Origin: an uncultured Burkholderiaceae bacterium
Lineage (GTDB): Bacteria > Pseudomonadota > Gammaproteobacteria > Burkholderiales > Burkholderiaceae
Direction of reading: 5' to 3'
DNA: 16,405 nucleotides
NCBI GenBank assembly: GCA_937871985.1
Contig: CALMPB010000308.1
Coordinates: forward strand, 1-16,405
Part shown: piece by piece, positions 7,242-14,680 of the stretch
How positions within the stretch are numbered: position 1 is the stretch's first letter
How the letters are laid out: the number at the start of each line of letters is the position of its first letter
Made by a program: the position numbers and the translations under genes
The notes under the pieces: generated by a model
Told to the model about the DNA's origin: nothing
The model's database searches: none
The model's input: the letters and a program-made list of their open reading frames with translations, nothing else

Positions 7242-7820
7242 ATGTCATTTGCGAGAATTGCCATGGCGCGGTATGCCGCAAGAACCTTCGTCTGCTTTTT
7301 CGAGCCGGGCTGGCTCTTTGGTGGAAAAAACGGCGCGGCGGCATTGGCATTGATGAGCGCCCTGCTGCTGGCCGGATGCGCGGGGCCGTCGAATTACCAT
7401 AGGGGCGCGGCCGCTCCCCAGCGTGTCGTCATCGATGCCAGCAAACGCGGCGACATGGTCATGACCGCGCTGTCCTTGCTCGATACCCGGTATCGCTACG
7501 GCGGCGAGAACCCCGCCGAAGGCTTCGACTGCAGCGGCCTGGTCGCTTACGTAGTCGATCGCATCGCCGACGAACGGCTGCCGCACAACGCCGCCGTCAT
7601 CGCGCAAACCACCCGTCCCATAAACCGGAAAAACCTAAAAGCGGGCGACCTGGTGTTTTTCAACACCCTGAACCAGCCTTATTCGCACGTCGGCATTTAT
7701 GTGGGCGACGGACTTTTTGTCAATGCGCCGTCCAGCGGAGGGCGTGTACGCCTCGATGCGCTGGATAGCCGCTACTTTGCCAGGCGCTTCGAAGGCGCCG
7801 GCACGTTCTTCACCGAGTAG
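7242..7820 (+). CDS. NlpC/P60 (C40) family lipoprotein peptidase
   Basis: Probable outer-membrane-attached cysteine peptidase that cleaves peptide cross-links or stems in peptidoglycan, like MepS (Spr). From ATG 7242 the product has 192 residues. A hydrophobic stretch with lipobox LLAGC places the lipidated cysteine at residue 46; this leader is long, so a later start is possible (ATG at 7263, or 7353 directly before the lipobox, which would be too short). The C40 domain covers about 72-190: catalytic Cys97 in GFDCSGLVAYV and His149 in SHVGIYVGDG are present. The third catalytic position, often His, appears as Asn161 in FVNAPSSGG. No strong ribosome site decides the start. It is divergent from flhD and convergent with glpD. 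Confidence 0.9.
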   Translation: MSFARIAMARYAARTFVCFFEPGWLFGGKNGAAALALMSALLLAGCAGPSNYHRGAAAPQRVVIDASKRGDMVMTALSLLDTRYRYGGENPAEGFDCSGLVAYVVDRIADERLPHNAAVIAQTTRPINRKNLKAGDLVFFNTLNQPYSHVGIYVGDGLFVNAPSSGGRVRLDALDSRYFARRFEGAGTFFTE

Positions 7821-7862
7821 TTCCGTTCCGCACGACATCCCGGTTCACGGCTCCTGGCGTGT

Positions 7863-9461
7863 TCACGGCGCATTGGCGTACTGCCCGGCCAATGCCTGGA
7901 ACTCTTCCAGCCTGGGATCCACCCCGGTTTCCTCGCGCATGATGCGCGCCGCCCGCGGCGCGATGCTTGCCGCCATGGCCGCATCCAGAAAAAGCGTGCG
8001 GCACCGGCGCGCCAGCGCGTCCTCCACCGTACGCGCGTATTCGTGGCGCGCGGAGAATCGCAGCATGGCTTCGGTGACGCCTTCGCACAGCTCGACATCG
8101 GCGCCCGGCAGCGCGCGCACCGCCTCCTCCTCCGAACCATAGGCGTCGTACGCCCTGGCCCGGGCCAGGCTGGCGGCGTCGCGCCGAACATCGCCGCCAA
8201 CCAGCATGAGATTTTCCGTCCGGCAGGGTGGCAGCGAAGGCAGCAGACCCGCCGTCTCGCAATGCGCCAGAACATCCTGGGCCATGGCCCGGTAGGTCGT
8301 CCATTTGCCTCCCGCGACCGAAACCAGGCCCGAAGCGCTGACGAGTACGGTGTGTTCGCGATTGACGTGGCTGGTGCCGCCCTCGTCCTGCTTGCCGCCG
8401 GGCACGACCAAAGGACGCAAGCCGGCCCAGACGCTGGTGACGTCGCCGCGCACGGGCGCCCTCGATAAATAGCGGCCCGCCTCGCTCAGGATGAACTCGA
8501 CCTCGTCGTGACCCGCCACGGGCTCCCGCGCAATATCCTTGCGGGGAGTATCGGTCGTTCCCAGAACCAGCTTGCCCAGCCACGGCACGGCGAACAGAAC
8601 CCGGCCATCGCGCGTGCGGGGCACCAGCAAGGCGCTTTGCGAATCGAGGAAGGAGGCGTCGACCACCAGGTGCACCCCTTGGCTGGGCATGACCAGATCG
8701 CCGGCCGTTTGCCCACGCTGCTTGCTGTCCTGCCGGCGCAGCTCGTCCGCCCAGACTCCGGTGGCATTCACGACGCAACGAGCGCGTATGGCGAACGACT
8801 CGCCGGTCTCGGCGTCGAGGCACCGCAAGCCGGCCACCCGCCCGTTGTCGTACAGCAACCCCTCGGCACGGCAATAATTGAGCAATGCCGCGTCAAAGCT
8901 TGCCGCCGTGCGGGCCAAGGCCAACGCCAGGCGCGCATCGTCGAACTGCCCGTCCCAATATCTGGCCGCCCCCTTCAACCCTTGCCGGCGCACACCGGGC
9001 AGGCTGCGCACGGTTTCCTCGAGCGACAGCAGCTCGGCGCCCCCGATGCGCGCGCGGCCCGCCAACGCTTCGTAGAGCTTCAGGCCCGCCGTATAGAACG
9101 GGGCCTCCCAGCACCGATAGCCCGGAACGACAAAGGACAGCGGCGCGGCCAGGTGGGGCGCATTGCGCAATATGGCGCGCCGCTCGCGCAGCGCCTCGCG
9201 CACCAGGGCGATGTTGCCCTGCGCCAAGTAGCGCACGCCGCCATGCGCCAGCTTGGTCGCGCGCGACGAAGTGCCCTTCGCAAAATCCAGCGACTCCACC
9301 AGCGCCACCGACAAGCCCCGGGAAGCGGCATCGAGGGCTACGCCCAGACCCGTGGCCCCGCCGCCGACGATCGCCAGGTCGTACGGCCCGCCCTGCAAAA
9401 GCCCGGCCAGCAATCGAGGTCTATCTGTCTTGGCGGGAAGCGCCTTAGGAGCTGTCATCAT
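7863..9461 (-). CDS. glpD: Aerobic glycerol-3-phosphate dehydrogenase GlpD
   Basis: FAD enzyme at the inner membrane that oxidises sn-glycerol 3-phosphate to dihydroxyacetone phosphate and passes electrons to quinone. It has 532 residues from ATG 9461; a frame extension reaches a TTG at 9479, and a second ATG directly follows at 9458. GGA 6 bases before 9461 is the best ribosome site. The N-terminal dinucleotide fold is clear ([23 protein letters not shown]) followed by [15 protein letters not shown], both typical of GlpD, then FAD-domain parts such as [13 protein letters not shown] and [18 protein letters not shown]. The C-terminal domain is complete. Slightly longer than the E. coli enzyme (501). 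Divergent from glpK, which makes its substrate. Confidence 0.96.
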   Translation of the reverse strand: MMTAPKALPAKTDRPRLLAGLLQGGPYDLAIVGGGATGLGVALDAASRGLSVALVESLDFAKGTSSRATKLAHGGVRYLAQGNIALVREALRERRAILRNAPHLAAPLSFVVPGYRCWEAPFYTAGLKLYEALAGRARIGGAELLSLEETVRSLPGVRRQGLKGAARYWDGQFDDARLALALARTAASFDAALLNYCRAEGLLYDNGRVAGLRCLDAETGESFAIRARCVVNATGVWADELRRQDSKQRGQTAGDLVMPSQGVHLVVDASFLDSQSALLVPRTRDGRVLFAVPWLGKLVLGTTDTPRKDIAREPVAGHDEVEFILSEAGRYLSRAPVRGDVTSVWAGLRPLVVPGGKQDEGGTSHVNREHTVLVSASGLVSVAGGKWTTYRAMAQDVLAHCETAGLLPSLPPCRTENLMLVGGDVRRDAASLARARAYDAYGSEEEAVRALPGADVELCEGVTEAMLRFSARHEYARTVEDALARRCRTLFLDAAMAASIAPRAARIMREETGVDPRLEEFQALAGQYANAP

Positions 9462-9472
9462 TGGATATCCAA
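9461..9472. promoter_or_regulatory. 12-bp palindrome at the glpD start
   Basis: TTGGATATCCAA is a perfect palindrome that overlaps the glpD start codon region in the 137-bp glpD-glpK divergent gap. It might be an operator or chance. It does not resemble the TTCG-containing GlpR operators well. A partial TTCG-type half (ATTTCGTAT) lies at 9573-9581. Confidence 0.25.
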
Positions 9473-9598
9473 AAGGCAACCCGTGCCTGTGGCGTCAGGA
9501 TACCGCCCGGCGCGGTTTGTTCACAAGGCACTGGCGCAACCGCGCCGTCCCGGGTTACGCTCTGGCCATCGCATTTCGTATACCGGCGTCACGACACC

Positions 9599-11113
9599 AT
9601 GACTTATCTGCTTGCCCTGGATCAGGGCACGTCCAGCTCCCGCAGCATTATTTTCGATGTCCATGGGCAAGTGGTGGCGAGCGAACAACGGGAATACCGC
9701 CAGATCTACCCCCGGCCCGGCTGGGTCGAGCACGATCCCCAGGACATCTGGCAAACCCAGCTCGAAACCGCCAAAAGGGTGATCGCCAAGGCAAAGCTGC
9801 GGGCTTCGGACATCCACGCCCTGGGCTTGACCAATCAGCGCGAAACCACCGTAGTCTGGCACAGGCAGACAGGCCGGCCCATCCACAATGCCATCGTCTG
9901 GCAGGATCGGCGTTCGGAACCCGCCTGCGCGGCATTGCGCGAGCAGGGAATGGAGAACACCATTCTCGCCAAGACAGGCTTGCGCATCGATGCCTATTTC
10001 TCGGGAACCAAGCTGCAATGGCTGCTGGACAACGTGCCCGGCGCACGCGAACTTGCGCGCAAGGGCGAGCTCGCCTTCGGCACGGTGGACAGTTGGCTGA
10101 TCTGGCAATTGACGCGCGGACAAGTACACGCCACCGACGTCAGCAACGCATCGCGCACCATGCTTTTCAATGTGCGCGACAACGACTGGGACGCCGACCT
10201 GCTCGAGGCCATGAGCATCGAGGCCGGCCTGCTGCCGCGCGTCCTGCCCTCCAGCGCCCGCTACGGATCGACGCACGCTGAACTGCTGGGCCATGCCATC
10301 CCCATATGCGGGGTCGCCGGCGACCAGCAAAGCGCGCTGTTCGGCCAGGCTTGCTTCGAGGAAGGCATGGCCAAGAACACCTACGGCACAGGCTGCTTCA
10401 CGCTGATGCACACGGGCAGCCGTTTCCAGACCTCGCAAAACGGCCTCATCACCACCCGCACGGCGCAGGCCGGCGGGCAAATCGAATACGCCCTGGAGGG
10501 CAGCGTGTTCGTCGGCGGGGCCGTCGTGCAATGGATGCGCGACGGACTGCACGCCTTCGAACAAAGCCGCGAAATCGAAGCCATGGCGCACAGCGTGCCC
10601 GACTCGGGCGGCGTCGTGCTGGTGCCGGCCTTCAGCGGCCTGGGCGCCCCCTACTGGCAGCCCGATGCGCGCGGCATCATCACCGGGCTGACCCGGGGCT
10701 CGACCATGGCGCACATTGCGCGCGCCGCCCTGGAAAGCATTGCCTTCCAAAGCACCGCCCTCTTGCAGGCCATGAGCCTGGACGCCGTGGCCGCGGGCGC
10801 CGCCGGGCTGGCCCAGGTGCGCGTCGACGGCGGCGCCAGCGCCAACGACCTGCTCATGCAGTTCCAGGCCGACCTGCTGGGCATTCCCATCGTGCGTCCC
10901 GCCGTCATCGAAACCACGGCGCTGGGCGCCGCCTGGCTGGCGGGCCTGGCCAGCGGAGTCTATGGCGGCCAACGCGAGCTTTCCCAGCTATGGCGCGCCG
11001 ACAAAACGTTTACGCCGCAAATCAGCCGCCGCGAGGCCGCCGCGCACATGGAACGCTGGAACCATGCGCTGGCGCAAACCTGCCTGCCGCACACTCACCA
11101 GGACAATCCATGA
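9599..11113 (+). CDS. glpK: Glycerol kinase GlpK
   Basis: Phosphorylates glycerol to sn-glycerol 3-phosphate with ATP. The frame is open back to 9461 but ATG 9599 gives [16 protein letters not shown], the exact start pattern of the FGGY kinase, and a product of 504 residues (E. coli 502). Seen: phosphate-binding DQGTSSSR (8-15), glycerol-contact NQRETTVVW (79-87) and [18 protein letters not shown], catalytic Asp242 in [13 protein letters not shown], and [12 protein letters not shown]. No strong ribosome site precedes it. The stop overlaps the next start (ATGA), and glpD lies divergent, so both glycerol steps are here. No glycerol facilitator (glpF) or repressor (glpR) is within the window. 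Confidence 0.97.
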   Translation: MTYLLALDQGTSSSRSIIFDVHGQVVASEQREYRQIYPRPGWVEHDPQDIWQTQLETAKRVIAKAKLRASDIHALGLTNQRETTVVWHRQTGRPIHNAIVWQDRRSEPACAALREQGMENTILAKTGLRIDAYFSGTKLQWLLDNVPGARELARKGELAFGTVDSWLIWQLTRGQVHATDVSNASRTMLFNVRDNDWDADLLEAMSIEAGLLPRVLPSSARYGSTHAELLGHAIPICGVAGDQQSALFGQACFEEGMAKNTYGTGCFTLMHTGSRFQTSQNGLITTRTAQAGGQIEYALEGSVFVGGAVVQWMRDGLHAFEQSREIEAMAHSVPDSGGVVLVPAFSGLGAPYWQPDARGIITGLTRGSTMAHIARAALESIAFQSTALLQAMSLDAVAAGAAGLAQVRVDGGASANDLLMQFQADLLGIPIVRPAVIETTALGAAWLAGLASGVYGGQRELSQLWRADKTFTPQISRREAAAHMERWNHALAQTCLPHTHQDNP

Positions 11114-11607
11114 CATCCCGATACTCGAAAATACTCTGCGTGGCCGCCATGGCCTTGTTCGCCACCCTGGTGGCCTTCGGCAACATCACCGACTACGGCA
11201 CCAATTACGCATTCGTCCATCATGTGTTCCTGATGGACAGCATTTTCCCCGACTCGAGCATCCACTACCGCGCCATCGAATCGCCCTGGCTGCATCATGC
11301 CGGATACGTGTTCATCATCCTTCTGGAATCGCTTACCGCCGTGTTCTGCTGGCTGGGCGCGTTCCGGCTGCTCAAGGCCTTGCGCTCGCCCGCCCGAGCC
11401 TTCAACCGCGCCAAGCGCCATGCCGTCATCGGCCTTACCCTGGGGTTCCTGACATGGCAGGTGGGTTTCATGTCCATTGGCGGAGAATGGTTCGGCATGT
11501 GGATGTCGCCGAAATGGAACGGCGTGCCCAGCGCCTTTCATTTCCTGACCACGTTGATCCTGGTTTTGATCTATTTGACGCAAAAAGACGGCGAGCTGGA
11601 TGACTGA
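11110..11607 (+). CDS. DUF2165 small integral membrane protein
   Basis: A 165-residue membrane protein of unknown function, with the DUF2165 pattern: [19 protein letters not shown] after the first helix and a C-terminal [14 protein letters not shown] helix. Four membrane helices are likely at about 8-26, 62-84, 104-124 and 143-157. The conserved motif [16 protein letters not shown] (116-131) is rich in Trp and Gly. The ATG overlaps the glpK stop by 4 bases and has AGGA 6 bases before it, so it is translated from the glpK mRNA. The link to glycerol metabolism rests on position only. Confidence 0.85.
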   Translation: MTSRYSKILCVAAMALFATLVAFGNITDYGTNYAFVHHVFLMDSIFPDSSIHYRAIESPWLHHAGYVFIILLESLTAVFCWLGAFRLLKALRSPARAFNRAKRHAVIGLTLGFLTWQVGFMSIGGEWFGMWMSPKWNGVPSAFHFLTTLILVLIYLTQKDGELDD

Positions 11608-12850
11608 CACCCCAATCGGCACATCCCCCGGCAGCGAACCGGCGCCCATCCGCGAAGAGGCGCATGCGACAACCGGCATGCACGCCTCAAGCACGGAGGC
11701 CAACGCCCCGGCCTACGCGCACTGGCACGAGGGCGGCCTCGAACATCGGGCGCTATGGCACCCGGAAAGCGGCCGCCAGCCGCCCAAGCGCATTGTCGTC
11801 ATCGACGACACCTGCACCGCCGACACCGCCTTCCGCCTGGCCAGCCAGGGAAGCAGCATGCTGTGGCGCGGCGATTTCCATAACGCCCGGCAGCTTCTGA
11901 ACGCTGTGGCCCGGCGCATCGACCAGCATCGTAGCAAACACCAAGCCAGGCAGCGCAAGGACGAGGCCGCCCCGCTATCGCCGCAAGAGGCGTTCAACCA
12001 GCATCGGCTGGCGCAGTCGCAGCGGGCGAATCTGCTCAACGCCATTCTCATCGAACTGGACGGCGGCTTCGGCATCGACCTGCATCGTGCTCCCGACGTC
12101 AGGCAAGCCTGCCAGGCCGCCCTGGGCCACATCGGCGAGCCGCTGCTGCTGCCGCTGCGCGCCTTGCAGGGCATGGTGGGTTCCTTCGAATGGCGCAACA
12201 AGGGCGTTGCCGTCCCCGCCCTGCCCGAGCGCATCCACGTTCACTACGGCGTGTTCTCGCCCTTGCGTGGCGAATACATCGACCTGGTCGCCCAGGCGCC
12301 GCTGCCCCCTGCCGACGTGGCCGTGGACATCGGAACCGGCAGCGGCGTGCTGGCCGCCGTGCTGGCCGCGCGCGGCATCGGCAAAGTCATCGCCACGGAC
12401 ATGGACGAGCGGGCGCTGGCCTGCGCACGGGAAAACATCGCCCGGCAAGGCCTGGAATCGCGCATCGACATCGTGCGGGCCGATTTGTTTCCACAAGGGC
12501 GCTACGGCCTGATCGTATGCAACCCGCCCTGGCTTCCGGCCCGCCCCACCTCCAGCCTGGAACACGCCATCTACGACCCCGGCAGCACCATGCTGAAAGG
12601 CTATCTGAACAGGCTTGCCGCGCACCTGAACGAACACGGCGAAGGCTGGCTGATCATGTCCGACCTGGCTGAACACCTGGGGTTGCGCCCTGCCGGCTTC
12701 CTGGAAGAAACCATCCGCAACGCCGGCTTGCGCGTCTTGGGCCGGCTTGCCGCCAAACCCCGGCATGCCAAGGCCTTCGACGCCTCCGATCCGCTGCACG
12801 AAGCGCGCAGCGCGGAAATCACGTCGCTCTGGCGGCTGGGAATTCTCTGA
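11600..12850 (+). CDS. Class I SAM-dependent methyltransferase with long N-terminal domain
   Basis: 416 residues. The C-terminal half is a Rossmann-fold methyltransferase: motif I VAVDIGTGSGVLAAVLA (241-256, binds SAM), acidic turn ATDMDERALACARENI, and NPPW (308-311), the motif of N-methylating enzymes that act on glutamine or on exocyclic nucleobase amines, as in PrmC and RsmC. Residues 1-220 do not match a domain I can name; they include KRIVVIDDTCTADTAFRL (63-80) and SMLWRGDFHNARQLLNAVARRI (86-107). The gene overlaps the DUF2165 stop by 8 bp, so it belongs to the glpK transcript. The substrate is unknown; it is too long to be a plain PrmC or RsmC. Confidence 0.85.
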   Translation: MTDTPIGTSPGSEPAPIREEAHATTGMHASSTEANAPAYAHWHEGGLEHRALWHPESGRQPPKRIVVIDDTCTADTAFRLASQGSSMLWRGDFHNARQLLNAVARRIDQHRSKHQARQRKDEAAPLSPQEAFNQHRLAQSQRANLLNAILIELDGGFGIDLHRAPDVRQACQAALGHIGEPLLLPLRALQGMVGSFEWRNKGVAVPALPERIHVHYGVFSPLRGEYIDLVAQAPLPPADVAVDIGTGSGVLAAVLAARGIGKVIATDMDERALACARENIARQGLESRIDIVRADLFPQGRYGLIVCNPPWLPARPTSSLEHAIYDPGSTMLKGYLNRLAAHLNEHGEGWLIMSDLAEHLGLRPAGFLEETIRNAGLRVLGRLAAKPRHAKAFDASDPLHEARSAEITSLWRLGIL

Positions 12851-12875
12851 TAAATCGCCGCACTGCCATTACACT
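12847..12875 (+). promoter_or_regulatory. Weak promoter candidate before the TM2-domain gene
   Basis: CTGATA (12847-12852) and TACACT (12870-12875) are 17 bp apart, each four of six to consensus, and point to the gene at 12908. It overlaps the methyltransferase stop. If real it would start the next transcript, leader about 25 nt. Confidence 0.22.
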
Positions 12876-12907
12876 AGGGTCTCTCTGGCTGAACGCAAGG
12901 CGTCCAT

Positions 12908-13375
12908 ATGCTGCAAAAAATCATCCTGCCCATCATCGTATTCCTGGTCGTGCTGGCGGCACTGACCTTTGGCGAATCCATCGGCCACGAAATGCTGCAA
13001 TGGCTTTCATACCTGACGGGCATCGCCATCCATAACTTTTCCGACGTGTACTACACCCTGCGCTACTACGCCGCCGCGCACATGTGGAAAATCGTCGTCG
13101 CCCTGGTCATTACCGTGCCCGTCAGCATCTGGCTCATCCGCAACAAAGGCCGGGATCTGGTCAGGCACACCAGCCAGCGCAAAATCGCCATCGTGCTCGC
13201 CCTTTTCCTGGGCTGGCTGGGCGCCCACCGTTTCTACCTGGGCCAGATAGGCTGGGGCATCGTGTACCTGGTGCTGTTCTATGTGTTCACGCCCCTGGTG
13301 ATCGTGCTCAGCCTGATCGACGTCGTGCGCTATTTGTTCATGTCCGACGAAGAATTCCCGCCCGCAAAAATCTAG
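12908..13375 (+). CDS. TM2 domain-containing membrane protein
   Basis: 155 residues, function unknown. AAGG lies 7 bases from the bridging bases of the ATG and supports this start. There is an N-terminal membrane helix (about 4-21), a second at about 60-78, then a C-terminal TM2 domain (about 90-145): QRKIAIVLALFLGWLGAHRF followed by YLGQIGWGIVYL and LIDVVRYL. The GxxGxHRFYLG signature between the two helices is typical of TM2 proteins, whose bacterial members have no agreed role. The extra two N-terminal helices are additional to the minimal TM2 unit. Confidence 0.85.
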   Translation: MLQKIILPIIVFLVVLAALTFGESIGHEMLQWLSYLTGIAIHNFSDVYYTLRYYAAAHMWKIVVALVITVPVSIWLIRNKGRDLVRHTSQRKIAIVLALFLGWLGAHRFYLGQIGWGIVYLVLFYVFTPLVIVLSLIDVVRYLFMSDEEFPPAKI

Positions 13376-13384
13376 GAGTGTTCC

Positions 13385-13398
13385 GGGGCCCAAGCCCC
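13385..13398 (+). other. Short GC hairpin after the TM2-domain gene
   Basis: GGGGC (13385-13389), loop CCAA and GCCCC (13394-13398) lie 9 bp after the TM2-gene stop. No T-run follows, so it is at best a weak transcription pause or mRNA end. Confidence 0.25.
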
Positions 13399-13465
13399 AA
13401 TAGGCAAACCGCCGCCATCCAACCTCAATAAATACCGGCATGGGCGTAGGCAGCGGCGCCACGAT

Positions 13466-13480
13466 CGGTTACATTAACCG
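13466..13480. promoter_or_regulatory. Inverted repeat upstream of the DUF5993-dsbB pair
   Basis: CGGTTA-CAT-TAACCG has perfect 6-bp arms and a 3-bp centre, about 77 bp before the DUF5993-like start. It has the form of an operator; no regulator family is assigned. Confidence 0.3.
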
Positions 13481-13556
13481 CCATCCTGGCAAACACGTTG
13501 CCAATCAGCCCGAACGCCGTCCACGCGCCGGCAAGAACGATTTCAAGGCGAACCCC

Positions 13557-13715
13557 ATGGTCATGATGCTTCCTTTTCTTACCGCCGCCGTCGCTCTCTG
13601 GCTTGCCCTGATGGGCAAGCGCGGCGCATGCCTGTGGCTGTGGCTATTGACCTTGATCGTTTTCGCGGCCTGGTGCCACCACCACATGACCGGCACATTG
13701 TCCATCTCGCTATAA
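13557..13715 (+). CDS. DUF5993-like small membrane protein
   Basis: 52 residues from ATG 13557 (MVMMLPFLTAAVALWLA). AAGG 8 bases upstream supports this start; the frame is open further back but that part is not membrane-like. Two hydrophobic helices (about 4-19 and 24-38) are joined by a basic MGKRG turn and followed by WCHHHMTGTLSISL, like the C-terminal HHATDPL-type ending that I recall for DUF5993 proteins. It ends 6 bp before dsbB. Members of this family are commonly next to dsbB-type genes, which suggests an accessory role in disulfide formation; no activity is established. Confidence 0.7.
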   Translation: MVMMLPFLTAAVALWLALMGKRGACLWLWLLTLIVFAAWCHHHMTGTLSISL

Positions 13716-13721
13716 CCCGCC

Positions 13722-14303
13722 ATGGCAAACTACACAACCAACCAGGGCCACCCCCTGTCGCGCCCCCTCAATTGCCTGGCCCTGGCCGGCCTGTGCGGCG
13801 TGCTGCTGTTCGCCTTCGTCTGGCAAATACACTTCGACGAGCCGCCCTGCCCCCTGTGCCTGCTGCAACGCGCGGCCTTCGCCATGGCCGGCGTGGGCTT
13901 GCTGCTCAATATACGGTTCGGCGCCTCGTCCCTGCATTACGGAATCACCATCATCTCGGCCCTGGGCGGCATGTTCGCAGCCGGCCGCCAGATCCTGCTG
14001 CATATCGCGCCGGGCGACGCGGGCTTCGGCGGCCCGTTCCTGGGACTGCACTTTTATACCTGGGCCTTCATTGCGTTTGCGGCGCTCATCGTATTTTGCA
14101 GCGTGGCGCTGACTTTCGAGCGGTTTACCCAGCACTACGCACCGCTGCCCCGCGCCGGCTTTGCGGCCGCCCTCGTCATGTGGCTGTTTCTGCTGCTGAC
14201 GGCCGCCAATGCGTTGTCGACAACCCTCGAGTGCGGCTTCGGCCCCTGCCCTGACGACCCCACGGGATACCTATGGCTGTCGCCGGGCCCTGGAACGAAA
14301 TAA
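13722..14303 (+). CDS. dsbB: DsbB-family disulfide bond formation protein, five-helix variant
   Basis: Inner-membrane protein expected to reoxidise a DsbA-type thiol oxidase and pass electrons to quinone. It has 193 residues. The first active pair is Cys43 and Cys46 in PPCPLCLLQR, with Arg50 at the spacing of the E. coli quinone-site Arg48. Helices are at about 17-36, 51-66, 73-95, 109-131 and 146-165. Unlike E. coli DsbB, the loop between helices 3 and 4 has no cysteine; a second pair, Cys171 and Cys176 in LECGFGPCPDDP, follows a fifth helix and would be periplasmic by the predicted topology. It is directly behind the DUF5993-like gene, with no strong ribosome site, so it is likely coupled. 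Confidence 0.88.
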   Translation: MANYTTNQGHPLSRPLNCLALAGLCGVLLFAFVWQIHFDEPPCPLCLLQRAAFAMAGVGLLLNIRFGASSLHYGITIISALGGMFAAGRQILLHIAPGDAGFGGPFLGLHFYTWAFIAFAALIVFCSVALTFERFTQHYAPLPRAGFAAALVMWLFLLLTAANALSTTLECGFGPCPDDPTGYLWLSPGPGTK

Positions 14304-14311
14304 TCGCAACC

Positions 14312-14349
14312 ATGTGAATCACATTACAATGTAAATCACATCGTCACAT
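14312..14349. promoter_or_regulatory. TCACAT repeat cluster and dyads (probable operator)
   Basis: In 38 bp lie three direct copies of TCACAT (14319-14324, 14336-14341, 14344-14349), a dyad ATGTGA-A-TCACAT (14312-14324), and a dyad TTACA-A-TGTAA (14324-14334). The array ends 4 bp before the ribbon-helix-helix gene. TACAAT (14325-14330) matches a -10 in five of six bases inside the array, so a bound protein would block that promoter. Short tandem or dyad repeats in front of ribbon-helix-helix genes are typical of self-control. Confidence 0.5.
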
Positions 14350-14353
14350 TGTC

Positions 14354-14557
14354 ATGCCCATGGAAACCAAGACTGCCCGCCTTACCGTTCTGATCGACCC
14401 CTACAAGAAAAAAGCGTTCGAACAGCTCTGCGCCAGCCAGGACCTCACCCCCTCGCAGGTCGTGCGGCAACTTATCCGCAATTACCTTGCCGACCACGGC
14501 GTCACCTATGGCAGGCAAGCGGCTCCGGCCGCTTCAAAAACCCGCGGCGCCAAATAA
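14354..14557 (+). CDS. Small ribbon-helix-helix (CopG/Arc-like) DNA-binding protein
   Basis: 67 residues from ATG 14354 (or 65 from 14360). TARLTVLIDPYKKKAFEQLC then ASQDLTPSQVVRQLIRNYL has the strand-helix-turn-helix form of ribbon-helix-helix repressors: the strand residues RLTVLI would enter the major groove and PSQVVRQLI is the second helix. The tail after 50 is basic and flexible. There is no Shine-Dalgarno sequence; the leader may be very short. It lies 50 bp after dsbB with its own repeat cluster in front. No toxin-like partner gene follows: the next gene is on the other strand, so it does not look like a toxin-antitoxin pair. Confidence 0.75.
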   Translation: MPMETKTARLTVLIDPYKKKAFEQLCASQDLTPSQVVRQLIRNYLADHGVTYGRQAAPAASKTRGAK

Positions 14558-14680
14558 ACGGCCGAACACCGGAACCGGCAACCCAGGCCTCGACCAGACT
14601 GCGAACAAACAGGGCAGGCACCACGCGGTCCTCGATCGGCTCGTGCCGACCTCTATCAACCACCCGGAAGGACGGCGACC

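Noticed and set aside
7843..7869. Direct repeat GTTCACGGC (7843-7851 and 7861-7869) in the gap between the NlpC/P60 gene and glpD
   Set aside because: Only nine bases, no hairpin or T-run and no mobile element signs; likely chance in a GC-rich gap.
9521..10972. A 483-codon minus-strand open frame opposite glpK
   Set aside because: Shadow of glpK, which has full family motifs; the antisense product has no recognisable feature.
14354..14557. Ribbon-helix-helix gene as an antitoxin
   Set aside because: No toxin-like gene is next to it on the same strand; the neighbours are dsbB and a convergent transporter.
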